A stretch of 64,000 nucleotides of DNA from Novosphingobium resinovorum (GTDB taxonomy: Bacteria; Pseudomonadota; Alphaproteobacteria; Sphingomonadales; Sphingomonadaceae). Location of the stretch: assembly GCF_027922145.1 (NCBI RefSeq), contig NZ_BSFC01000011.1, positions 310,001-374,000 of the forward strand, read 5' to 3'. Every line of letters starts with the position of its first letter. Within the stretch, counting starts at the first letter, position 1. The position numbers and the translations under genes are program-made. Shown here in pieces: positions 8,474 to 16,056 of the stretch. The notes below the pieces were generated by a model, which ran no database searches, was not told the DNA's origin, and saw only the letters and a program-made list of their open reading frames with translations.

Positions 8474-9160
8474 ATGACTCGCTCCACTACACCCGTCTGG
8501 GACCCGACCATCCGCCTGTTCCACTGGCTGCTGGTCGCGCTCATCGCCTTTTCGTGGTGGAGCGGGGAACAGCATGATCTCGAACGCCATCGCCTGTCGG
8601 GCTATGGTATCCTCGCGCTGCTGGTGTTCCGCGTCTACTGGGGCTTCTTCGGCCCCCGTACCGCGCGGTTCTCCAGCTTCGTACGCGGGCCGGGTGCGGT
8701 CGCGGCCTATTTCAAGGGCCTTGGCCACCGGACCGCGAGCCATGCCGACGGGCACAATCCGCTTGGCGGGTGGAGCGTGGTCGCCATGCTGCTGGCCGTC
8801 GGCGCGATGGTGACGGCGGGGCTGTTCGCCAGCGACATCGACATGCTCTACGACGGGCCGCTGGCGACTTACGTGTCGTTCGACCAGTCCTCGGCCGCTT
8901 CGGACCTGCATTCGACGATCTTCAACGTGATCCTTGCGCTGGTGGTGCTTCACGTGGTGGCGGTGGTGTTCTACCTTGCGTGGAAGCGCCAGAACCTCGT
9001 GCGGCCGATGGTGACCGGCAAGCGCCCGGTTGCTGCGGGAGAAGACGTGGCGGACCTGCGCTGGTCGCCGGTCAAGGCGCTGATCGGCATCGTCATCGCC
9101 GTGGCCTTCGCATGGGTAGTCTCGACCGGCTTCCAGTTCGGCAACGCGCCCGCTTATTGA
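8474..9160 (+). CDS. Cytochrome b561-type membrane protein
   Basis: A 228-residue integral membrane dihaem cytochrome b. The ATG at 8474 is preceded by GAGGA and opens with the conserved VWDPTIRLFHWLLVALIAFS, where the His in the first helix is a haem ligand. Four helices are visible, with further His residues in helices 1 (ERHRLSGYGI), 3 (SDLHSTIFNV) and 4 (LVVLHVVAVVFYLAWKRQNL). A further hydrophobic segment lies at the C-terminus. It probably passes electrons from the quinone pool to the cytochrome c-prime encoded immediately before it. Confidence 0.92.
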   Translation: MTRSTTPVWDPTIRLFHWLLVALIAFSWWSGEQHDLERHRLSGYGILALLVFRVYWGFFGPRTARFSSFVRGPGAVAAYFKGLGHRTASHADGHNPLGGWSVVAMLLAVGAMVTAGLFASDIDMLYDGPLATYVSFDQSSAASDLHSTIFNVILALVVLHVVAVVFYLAWKRQNLVRPMVTGKRPVAAGEDVADLRWSPVKALIGIVIAVAFAWVVSTGFQFGNAPAY

Positions 9161-9185
9161 GAACTCCCACCCCAATGAATTACAT

Positions 9186-9278
9186 CGTCGTCATCCCCGC
9201 GAAGGCGGGGACCCATCTGATGTCCTGGCAACGGGCACCGTCAGGAGATGGGTTCCCGCCTTCGCGGGAATGACGACG
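9186..9278. repeat. Repeat family C, copy 1
   Basis: Inverted repeat with arms CGTCGTCATCCCCGCGAAGG and the complement ending CCTTCGCGGGAATGACGACG. It lies between the convergent cytochrome b561 and NUP genes, where it could terminate transcription from both sides. A second copy is at 48417-48506. Confidence 0.88.
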
Positions 9279-9306
9279 AAAGTTTCAATACAGGATTGAT
9301 CGCGCC

Positions 9307-10425
9307 TCAGGGCGTCGCGTCCTTGTAGCGGTCCCAGTTGCCGAGCAGTTCGTCGACCACCTTCGAGCCCACGGTGTAGAGGTTCTCCACCGCCGCCTCG
9401 AGCCCAGCATAGCCTTCGTTTTCGCGCAGCAGGTAGGTCGCCGCATCGACGCCCGGCGGCGGCATCGTGAAGTTGGAACCGGCGCGCACCACCAGCACGC
9501 GGTCACGGTCGGCGCGGCCCACGGCGTCGAGGTAAGTCATCGCCTGCATGACGCCGGTGTCCTCCATCACCGAAGTCACGAACTCGCCCTGCCCGCCGCT
9601 CCAGTAGCGAACCCAGTCGTTGGCCCAGTCGGTCAGCTTCTCACCGTGCCAGAAGGTCATGGCGGAGAGCGTATCGCCCTCAAGGACGAAGGGCGCTTCC
9701 TGCGCGTGCGGGTAATCGACGAACTTCGCGCGCTCCACGGCGATCGCCGGAGAGTCGGGAAGCTCGATGTTCTTCGTCAGCTCATAAGCCCACTTCTCGA
9801 GGCTGGGATTGACCTGGAACATCTCGCCGCCCGAGGGATCGGGCTTCGTGGTCTTGTCGTTCGGCCCCTTGGTGTGACGGGCAAAGTAGCCGGTCTTCCA
9901 GTCGGCCGGGATTTCGCGCGCGTCGATCTCGTGCGCGAGGTCGCCATCGACGACGTAGCGCGCCCAGGCGACCGAGCCGATCGAAGCATCCTCGGGGTCG
10001 ATGCCCGCGATGCCCGCGACGAGCCAGTAGGCCTGGCTCAGATCGAAGCGCGGGTCGAGGCCGAGAGCCATCGTCGCCGCCGTCGAGCGCGCGGTGCCGA
10101 TCCCGGTCACCATGCCGAGCACCTGCGTCTCGGGATTGTAGTAGAGGTCGTGGAACGACTGCGGGAAGGGAATACGCTGGGTCAGGCCGCGGCGCGCCTT
10201 CCACAGCTGGAACTCGCCCGCGACGTCGCCCTCGTCTTTGCCGATCTCGAAGAGCGAGACGATCACCACCTTGACCGGCAGCGGATGGTCGCAAGGCGCG
10301 CCGGGATCGCAGTCGGCGACGGCGGAAGTCGTGGGGGGCGATGCCGTGGCATCGGCGGCGAACGCCGGGGTGGCCGCAGCGAGCATGGCGCCCGCCATGA
10401 GAGTCGCGAGCGTCTGGGAGCGCAT
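9307..10425 (-). CDS. NUP-family purine nucleoside protein, periplasmic (copy 1)
   Basis: A 372-residue protein of the purine nucleoside permease family NUP (PF06516). Despite the family name, the only hydrophobic segment is the N-terminal signal peptide (LATLMAGAMLAAATPAFAAD). The rest is soluble and carries family blocks: VVIVSLFEIGKDEGDVAGEF, GMVTGIGTARS, YWLVAGIAGIDPEDASIGSV and RAGSNFTMPPPG. NUP proteins resemble nucleoside phosphorylases in fold, so I infer a periplasmic nucleoside-binding or nucleoside-splitting enzyme. The ATG at 10425 has AAAGG six bases upstream. It is last in a minus-strand run with a second NUP gene, an adenosine deaminase and a TonB receptor. Confidence 0.88.
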   Translation of the reverse strand: MRSQTLATLMAGAMLAAATPAFAADATASPPTTSAVADCDPGAPCDHPLPVKVVIVSLFEIGKDEGDVAGEFQLWKARRGLTQRIPFPQSFHDLYYNPETQVLGMVTGIGTARSTAATMALGLDPRFDLSQAYWLVAGIAGIDPEDASIGSVAWARYVVDGDLAHEIDAREIPADWKTGYFARHTKGPNDKTTKPDPSGGEMFQVNPSLEKWAYELTKNIELPDSPAIAVERAKFVDYPHAQEAPFVLEGDTLSAMTFWHGEKLTDWANDWVRYWSGGQGEFVTSVMEDTGVMQAMTYLDAVGRADRDRVLVVRAGSNFTMPPPGVDAATYLLRENEGYAGLEAAVENLYTVGSKVVDELLGNWDRYKDATP

Positions 10426-10454
10426 GGGTAACCTTTCTATTCAAACCGCAAGAA

Positions 10455-10482
10455 GGGAGCGCCGGCGATCGCCGACGCTCCC
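10455..10482 (-). terminator. Strong hairpin between TonB receptor and NUP copy 1
   Basis: A 28-nt near-perfect dyad (stem GGGAGCG/CGCTCCC around a second dyad GGCGATCGCC, one mismatch) lies 10 nt after the receptor stop codon and is followed on the minus strand by TTCTT. It looks like an intrinsic terminator or an attenuator that would lower expression of the downstream NUP gene relative to the receptor. Confidence 0.55.
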
Positions 10483-10492
10483 TCTCGGGGCA

Positions 10493-12976
10493 TCAGAACT
10501 TGTACGTCAACGAGGCCTGGAAGCTGCGCGGCAGCTCCGGCAGGACGATCGTGGAACCGAACAGTTCGGTAAAGTTGGCACGGAAGTACTTCTTGTCGGT
10601 GACGTTCTTCACGACCAGACGGGCGAGCCACGGGCCGGTCTCGTACGAGATGGCCGCGTCGATCTTGGTGTAAGCGGGCAGCTTCACCGCCTGCGACTGG
10701 CCCGAGTAGACCGAGTCCACCTTCACTCCGCTGGCGCTCAGCGCGAGGCCGTTGTCGAAGGCATACGTCGCTGTCAGCGAGTAGAGGTTGGTCGGGATAC
10801 CGGCACGGCGCGAGTCGCTCTTGCTGGTGATCGGCACGAGGCCGATCGGCTGGCCGCCGAGGTAGAGCGACGGATCGCTGACGTTGACCAGATCCTCGAT
10901 GCCGAAGAAGCTGAACAGCGTGCCATTGGTCAGCGCGGTCAGGTTGTAGACCTTGGTGCGCGTGTAGCCACCGGTGATCAGCAGGTGCTTGTCCACCGAC
11001 CAGCGGAACTCGGCTTCCAGGCCCTTGGTCTCGACCGACTGGTTCACCGTGACCGACTGGATGTTGTAGTCGGTGCGCTTCTGCTTGTAGATCGACACCG
11101 CCGCATAGAGGCGATCATCGAGCCAGCTTCCCTTCAGGCCGCCTTCGTAGAGCTTGGAGGCCGAGACAAAGGTCTGTCCGGCGATGTCGCCCGGATAGAG
11201 TTCAGCACCCTGCCCGGCGATCACGGTCGATTGGCGCGCGATCGTGGCATAGGGGATCAGGCCGTAGGGCAGCTTGTAGTTGGCGCTGGCCGACCACGAC
11301 CATGCGCCCTTGTTACCGCTGGCGCTGTCGGGAATGCCGTCCGCCCGATTGGATGCGACCTGCGCCGCTTCCATCTTGCCGATGTTGTAGGCCGACTTCG
11401 CCTTGAGGTAGTCGTAACGGGCACCCACCGTCACATCGAGACCGAAACTGAAGTCGAAGTCCGCCAGCGCGGCGATTGAGTAATCGGTGTAGTGGCCGGT
11501 GACATAGTTGGTGTAATCGCAGTCGCACTCGGTCGAGAGCAGGCGATCCGACGCCGGGGTGTAGCCGACGGTCAGGTCGACGCGATGGAAGTATTCGTAG
11601 TTGAAATCGTCACCGTGCTTGAAATTGGTGTAGCGGATCGACGGCGATACCTGGAATGCGAACTTGCCGATATCGTTCTCGAACTTGTCCGAGATGACGA
11701 CCTTGTTCTCGATCGCATAGGAATCGTGGAACTGCGAGAAGCCGTAGGAATTCTCGTTGATGTTGTCGTACGAGTCGAAGAAGAACTGGTTCTTGATCTC
11801 GAGATCGCCGGCACCTTTCCAGATCAGGTCAGCGTAAAGCGTACTGCCCTTGTTATCGAGGCGATCGTTCTTCCCGGTCAGCGTCTTGCGGCGGCTGAGC
11901 TTGGCGGTGCCCACGTTGGTCAGGTTGAGCGCGGTATTGGGGTTGGGCGTACCGTCGGGGCTGTTGGTAAAGCATGCGTCCGTGATCGACGATGCAAACA
12001 CCCCGCCACCGCAGGCGAAGCCGCCGAAGATCGACATGCCGCCGGGAACCGCCGCGTTGATCTCGCCCTGCGAAATCTGGCCGTCGCCATTGGTGTCGAG
12101 CGGCTTTGCCGAGCCGGTAATGTACGTGCCGTTGTCGACGAGGTCCTGCGTCAGGCGGTTCCAGCCGCCGTTCTGCTGGCCCTTGTAGTTCTGGTACATG
12201 CCGCCGAATTCGAGGCGCAGGTTGGGCGTCAGGTCGGTGTCGAACGAACCCTGCAGGATCGTCTGACGGGTCGACATGTTGTCGTAGTAGCTGCCCGAAT
12301 CCTCGACTTCCGCGAACAGGCTGTAGCCGAATTCCTGCGTGCCGATCTTGCCGGGGCCGCGCATTTCGGCCTTGATATCGGCCTTGCGCCAGCTGCCGCC
12401 GGTCATGGTGACCTCACCCTCGGGGCTGGCGAGGTAGGAGCCGCCCTGAACGCGCGCCGACTTCGGCACGAAGTTCATGTAGCCGCCGGTCTTCGACGGA
12501 CCGTAGATCGGCGAGGCCGGGCCGCGCACGATGTCGATGCGCTCGGAGGCGCCGATCGGGGTCGGGTAGTTGCCGGGGTTGTCGAGGCGGCGCATGCCGC
12601 GGAAGTAGATTTCGCCCGGAGTACCGCGAATGTCGAGCGCGCCGCCGACGCCGAAGAACGAGTTGGTGAACGTGCCCGGCGACTGCGCGACGAGGTCGTA
12701 GATGTCGGTAATGCCGAAGCGTTCCATCTGCTCGGCGCTGATGGTGGAGACCGAACGCGGCGTCTCGGTCACGGTCTTGTCGAAGCCGAAGACGGTGCCG
12801 ACACCCTCGATCGGCAGAGCGCCGAGCGAACCGGTGACGACGATGTCCTTGCCGTCCTCGGTCGTTTCATCGGCGGCCGCCTGCGCGAAAGCCGGTGTCG
12901 TCAGTGCAGTGCAACAAAGCAGCGCGCCCGCGGCCAATACCGTCTTGCGCGCAGTGAAACGGATCATATCCCTCAT
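10493..12976 (-). CDS. TonB-dependent outer-membrane receptor, probable nucleoside/purine uptake
   Basis: An 827-residue outer-membrane beta-barrel transporter. The signal peptide (VLAAGALLCCTALTTPAFAQ) is followed by a TonB-box-like KDIVVTGS, the plug motif ETPRSVSTISAEQMERFG, the plug segment SERIDIVRGPASPIYGPS, and a barrel ending in the usual aromatic residue (SLTYKF). The ATG at 12976 has AAGGGGG upstream. The plug sequence resembles siderophore-type receptors, so automatic annotation may call it that, but it lies between genes for periplasmic nucleoside enzymes. A purine nucleoside or nucleic-acid breakdown product is therefore the likelier ligand (inference). Confidence 0.9.
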   Translation of the reverse strand: MRDMIRFTARKTVLAAGALLCCTALTTPAFAQAAADETTEDGKDIVVTGSLGALPIEGVGTVFGFDKTVTETPRSVSTISAEQMERFGITDIYDLVAQSPGTFTNSFFGVGGALDIRGTPGEIYFRGMRRLDNPGNYPTPIGASERIDIVRGPASPIYGPSKTGGYMNFVPKSARVQGGSYLASPEGEVTMTGGSWRKADIKAEMRGPGKIGTQEFGYSLFAEVEDSGSYYDNMSTRQTILQGSFDTDLTPNLRLEFGGMYQNYKGQQNGGWNRLTQDLVDNGTYITGSAKPLDTNGDGQISQGEINAAVPGGMSIFGGFACGGGVFASSITDACFTNSPDGTPNPNTALNLTNVGTAKLSRRKTLTGKNDRLDNKGSTLYADLIWKGAGDLEIKNQFFFDSYDNINENSYGFSQFHDSYAIENKVVISDKFENDIGKFAFQVSPSIRYTNFKHGDDFNYEYFHRVDLTVGYTPASDRLLSTECDCDYTNYVTGHYTDYSIAALADFDFSFGLDVTVGARYDYLKAKSAYNIGKMEAAQVASNRADGIPDSASGNKGAWSWSASANYKLPYGLIPYATIARQSTVIAGQGAELYPGDIAGQTFVSASKLYEGGLKGSWLDDRLYAAVSIYKQKRTDYNIQSVTVNQSVETKGLEAEFRWSVDKHLLITGGYTRTKVYNLTALTNGTLFSFFGIEDLVNVSDPSLYLGGQPIGLVPITSKSDSRRAGIPTNLYSLTATYAFDNGLALSASGVKVDSVYSGQSQAVKLPAYTKIDAAISYETGPWLARLVVKNVTDKKYFRANFTELFGSTIVLPELPRSFQASLTYKF

Positions 12977-13122
12977 GGTATGCCCCCTTGATACGGCGGG
13001 AACGGTCCTTGCCGCCCGCCGCGTGCTGTTGTGTCCCTCCTCTCCCGCACTTCCCTGTGCAGTCCCTGTTTACGGTGTGCCGTTGCTTTGACGGCAAGCA
13101 TCCGCGATCGCGGCAAGGAAAC
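12977..13122 (-). promoter_or_regulatory. Gap between adenosine deaminase and TonB receptor with two dyads
   Basis: The gap holds a 6-bp-stem hairpin TGCCGT-TGCTTTG-ACGGCA at 13078-13096 and a perfect palindrome CCGCGATCGCGG at 13102-13113. They may form a terminator for the deaminase transcript or an operator for a separate receptor promoter. No clear -35/-10 pair could be picked by eye. Confidence 0.35.
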
Positions 13123-14658
13123 TCAGTCCCCCGCCGCTCCCTGTCTGGCCTTGAACCGGTCGAGCGAGCGCTCGAACCGGTCGAAGTTCATCTCCAGCCG
13201 TGCCTGCAGCGTGGCCTTCTCGTTCTTTGCGAGAAATGTCTTGCAGGACCCGGCCGCGAAATCCGTCGCGCACGGCGCCACCACTGCCCCATAGCGGCGG
13301 TCCGCCCACAGGCTCGCGCCCGGCGCGAAGGAATATTCCAGGCTGTTGCGCGCCAGTTCCTTGAGGTCGGCGTAGTGCAGCCCCTGTTGCTGCACCGCGC
13401 GGACATGCTCGTTGGTCATGTCGGAACGCAGCACGCCCTCGTCGTCGGTGGAGAGCATCACCGGCACGCCCATCGAGCGGTAGAGGTGCAGCGGATGGAC
13501 GCCGCCCTCCACGCCCAGGATCACGGCGTTGCTGGTGAGATTGATCTCCACCCCGATCCCGTCCCGCGCCATGCGGGCGAGGGTTTCCGGGGCGTTGACT
13601 TCATAGGCAATGTCGACGCCGTGGCCGATGCGCTTGGCACCCGAGGCGATGGCCTTGCCGATATGGTCCTCGAGATCCTTGGGCGGCACCAGCCCGAGCG
13701 CGAGTTCGCCTGCATGCATGGTGACGTTGACCTTGGGATACTTCGCTCCGAGGAAGCGGAACATCGCCATGTGCAGGTCGTAGTCGCGCAAGGCGACCGG
13801 ATCGTCCTCGGGCATGACGATGTTGACGCCGACGAAGCGCGGGTCCTTGTCCGCCAGCACGAAGCCCGCGAGCATCGAGCGCCACACGACCTGCCGCGGC
13901 AATCCGCGCATGGCCGAGTAGATGTAGTGCATCGCGACGCCGCAGCCCGGATCGGCCGCCTTCGTGCTGCAGCCGAGGCGCTTCTTCGCGAAGGCTTCCT
14001 CCTCGTCCACTTCCGCGATAGCCGGCGCGACCAACGCCTGAGCCGCCGGAAGGTCGCGCTTGTAGGCGGCGGCGATGCCGTCGACGTCGAGCGGTGCATT
14101 CGGGGCGGACAGCATGAACGGCGTCGTGCTGTCCGGATTGTGCATCAGTTCGACGTAGACGAGGTTGTTGCGGCCCGCGCTGGCGAAGGCGTCGGCCAGC
14201 CAGCGCGCGTCTTCGCCGTCCGCCGCAGGACCGAACTTGCGGAAGCTGGAGAAGAACTGGTTGTGGCCGGAGACCAGAGCCGGGCCGATGCCCTTCTGGA
14301 AGCCCCGCGTAGAGATCGCGTCGATCAGCTTCGCGTAAGTGAACGGGTCCTTCTCGGCCATCGGACCGATCTGGAGTTCGGCGGGACACGGCCCCGGCAC
14401 GATGCGGGTAATCCCCTCGTCCGCGCACATGCCCTTGGCGGCGGCGACCTTGAGGAAGTCCTCCGCATAGACCGAACCGCCGAGGTGGTTGTGCAGATCG
14501 CCGCCCTTGGGCATCGCCTGCAGGAACACGCGCAGCCGCCCGGCATTGCCCGCCATTTCGTCGAGCATGGCAGACGCCGCCGCCTCGTCCGCATGCGCGG
14601 CCGGAGCCGCGAGAGGCAAGGCCAGCGTCGTCAGCAAGGTGGAAACGAGGCGCCTCAC
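13123..14658 (-). CDS. Exported adenosine deaminase
   Basis: Zinc hydrolase converting adenosine to inosine plus ammonia, here predicted to act outside the cytoplasm. The GTG at 14658 overlaps the upstream stop (GTGA) and gives a signal peptide (VSTLLTTLALPLAAPAAHAD); no ATG fits. The metal and catalytic motifs are present: GGDLHNHLGGSVYAE (HxH), MHAGE, RIGHGVD and MLSTDDEGVLRSDM. At 511 residues it is much longer than cytoplasmic Add, matching the longer secreted/ADGF-like deaminases. It is translationally coupled to a NUP gene, which supports a joint periplasmic breakdown of adenosine. Confidence 0.9.
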   Translation of the reverse strand: MRRLVSTLLTTLALPLAAPAAHADEAAASAMLDEMAGNAGRLRVFLQAMPKGGDLHNHLGGSVYAEDFLKVAAAKGMCADEGITRIVPGPCPAELQIGPMAEKDPFTYAKLIDAISTRGFQKGIGPALVSGHNQFFSSFRKFGPAADGEDARWLADAFASAGRNNLVYVELMHNPDSTTPFMLSAPNAPLDVDGIAAAYKRDLPAAQALVAPAIAEVDEEEAFAKKRLGCSTKAADPGCGVAMHYIYSAMRGLPRQVVWRSMLAGFVLADKDPRFVGVNIVMPEDDPVALRDYDLHMAMFRFLGAKYPKVNVTMHAGELALGLVPPKDLEDHIGKAIASGAKRIGHGVDIAYEVNAPETLARMARDGIGVEINLTSNAVILGVEGGVHPLHLYRSMGVPVMLSTDDEGVLRSDMTNEHVRAVQQQGLHYADLKELARNSLEYSFAPGASLWADRRYGAVVAPCATDFAAGSCKTFLAKNEKATLQARLEMNFDRFERSLDRFKARQGAAGD

Positions 14659-15803
14659 GGTACGGGGGCCTCCGGCACCGCGTTCTCGTACTTGTCCCAG
14701 TGCTTGAGCAGTTCGTGCACGACCGGCGCGCCGACGAGATAGTTCGCCTCGAACGCGGCCTTCTGGCCCGCGCCTTCGTTGGCGACGCTCTCGACCGCCG
14801 AGACGCCCGGAGGCGGCATCGAAGGGTTGGAGCCCGTGCGCAGCACCATGACACGGTTCGCATCGACCAGACCGTTCTTGGCCGCGATCAGGATCGAGCC
14901 CTGCTGGATCTGGCTTTCCATGTTGGTCATGGCGAAGCGACCCTTGCCGCCGGTCCACAGCTTGACCCAGTCGCGCGCCCACTGCGTGCGGCTCGGACCA
15001 TGCCAGTAGCGCAGGCCGCCCAAGGTCTCGCCCATCAGCACGAACGGCGGCTTCTGCGCATTGGGCCAGCCCTTCCAGCGCGCGCGGTCGGCCTGAAGCT
15101 CCGGCGAGTCCGGGATCTTCATGTCCTTGCTGAGACCATAGGCCCAGTAAGCGAGCCCCTGATTCAGCTCGGCCGACATCGACAGCTTGCGGGTGTCCGT
15201 GAAGCCGGCGAAGTCCTGAGTGGCTCCGGGCAGAGTGTTCGGCTTGTCGGCGCCGATCGCGAACAAGCCATAAGGCCAGTCCTTCGGCACTTCGCGGTCG
15301 TCGAACTCGCGCAGCTTGTCGCCGTCGACCACCCAGCGCGACCACGCCGCGCTGCCGACCGAGGCCAACTGCGGATCGACGCCGGAGATGCCGGTGAACA
15401 GCCAGTACGTCTTCGTGAAATCGAAGCGCGGGTCCATCAGCAGCGCGGTCAGCTGGTCGGACACGCTGCCGATCATCGTGTCCGGGCTGCCCCAGACCAT
15501 GCCGTAGAGCCCGTCCGCATTGCGGCGCAGCGGGTGGAGCGTGCCCTTGACCGGGATCACCTCGTCGAGATGCTCGCGCTCGGCCCAGGCCTGGAATTCG
15601 CCGGGGGCATCGCCCTTGTCCTCACCCGGTTCGAACGTGGCGACGACGATGACCTTCACCGGAATCGGCGTGACCTTGGGAATTTCCGGCAGCGCAGGCT
15701 CGGCCGCTGCCGCAGCGACGGGCGCAAGCAGGCCCGCTGCTGCAGCAAGCGCCAGCGCACGCAAGGAAGCCCTCAAGGGGCGGCCGGATCGATAAGCAAT
15801 CAT
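14655..15803 (-). CDS. NUP-family purine nucleoside protein, periplasmic (copy 2)
   Basis: A 382-residue paralogue of the protein at 9307-10425. It has a signal peptide (LALAAAAGLLAPVAAAAA) and no further membrane helix. Shared blocks include VIVVATFEPGEDKGDAPGEF, YWLFTGISGVDPQLASVGSA and LRTGSNPSMPPPGVSA. It is the first gene of the minus-strand module and overlaps the adenosine deaminase by 4 nt. As with the other copy, permease is a misleading name; a periplasmic nucleoside hydrolase, phosphorylase or binding protein is more likely. Its promoter should lie in the 253-bp gap shared with the divergent LysR gene. Confidence 0.88.
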   Translation of the reverse strand: MIAYRSGRPLRASLRALALAAAAGLLAPVAAAAAEPALPEIPKVTPIPVKVIVVATFEPGEDKGDAPGEFQAWAEREHLDEVIPVKGTLHPLRRNADGLYGMVWGSPDTMIGSVSDQLTALLMDPRFDFTKTYWLFTGISGVDPQLASVGSAAWSRWVVDGDKLREFDDREVPKDWPYGLFAIGADKPNTLPGATQDFAGFTDTRKLSMSAELNQGLAYWAYGLSKDMKIPDSPELQADRARWKGWPNAQKPPFVLMGETLGGLRYWHGPSRTQWARDWVKLWTGGKGRFAMTNMESQIQQGSILIAAKNGLVDANRVMVLRTGSNPSMPPPGVSAVESVANEGAGQKAAFEANYLVGAPVVHELLKHWDKYENAVPEAPVP

Positions 15804-15964
15804 TGTAACTAGAACCCCGAGAACGGGGGGCGCACCCGCGCAGGTTCGGTGGATTCACCCGGCACCGGCGCGCCCCCTTACCAAAAGTGCGGCTCCGGCG
15901 ACCGACGATCCCCCTGTAGGGAGAGGATCGGGAAATCGCGTTCGTCGGATCGCACCTTCCGGTA

Positions 15965-16003
15965 TTGCTAGCGGTGGTACGGCACAGGAGATAGTGCTAG
16001 CAA
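15965..16003. promoter_or_regulatory. Spaced inverted repeat in the lysR/NUP divergent promoter
   Basis: Two perfect 8-bp arms, TTGCTAGC (15965-15972) and GCTAGCAA (15996-16003), are separated by 23 bp, so like positions are 31 bp or about three helical turns apart. This geometry suits a dimeric or tetrameric regulator. It sits between the divergent lysR and NUP genes and is not found upstream of the 19-kb purine operon. Confidence 0.45.
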
Positions 16004-16005
16004 AC

Positions 16006-16042
16006 GCAATGAATCCCACGGTCCGTTGCAAAAATTAGAGCA
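16006..16042. promoter_or_regulatory. Candidate purine-regulon operator, site 1
   Basis: A 37-bp element that matches 37441-37477 at 28 of 37 positions without gaps. The conserved parts are GCAATGA at the left and CGTTGCAAAAATTAGAGCA at the right; GCAAT and GTTGC form an imperfect dyad as in LysR-type sites. It lies 15 bp before lysR and about 200 bp before the divergent NUP operon, and has the same orientation relative to the minus-strand purine genes as site 2. Confidence 0.6.
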
Positions 16043-16056
16043 GGTCTAAAGTCGCC

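Noticed and set aside
10493..12976. Siderophore receptor with an iron (Fur) role
   Set aside because: The plug resembles siderophore receptors, but no Fur-box-like sequence or siderophore gene was seen, and the neighbours are nucleoside enzymes. Not excluded, but less likely.
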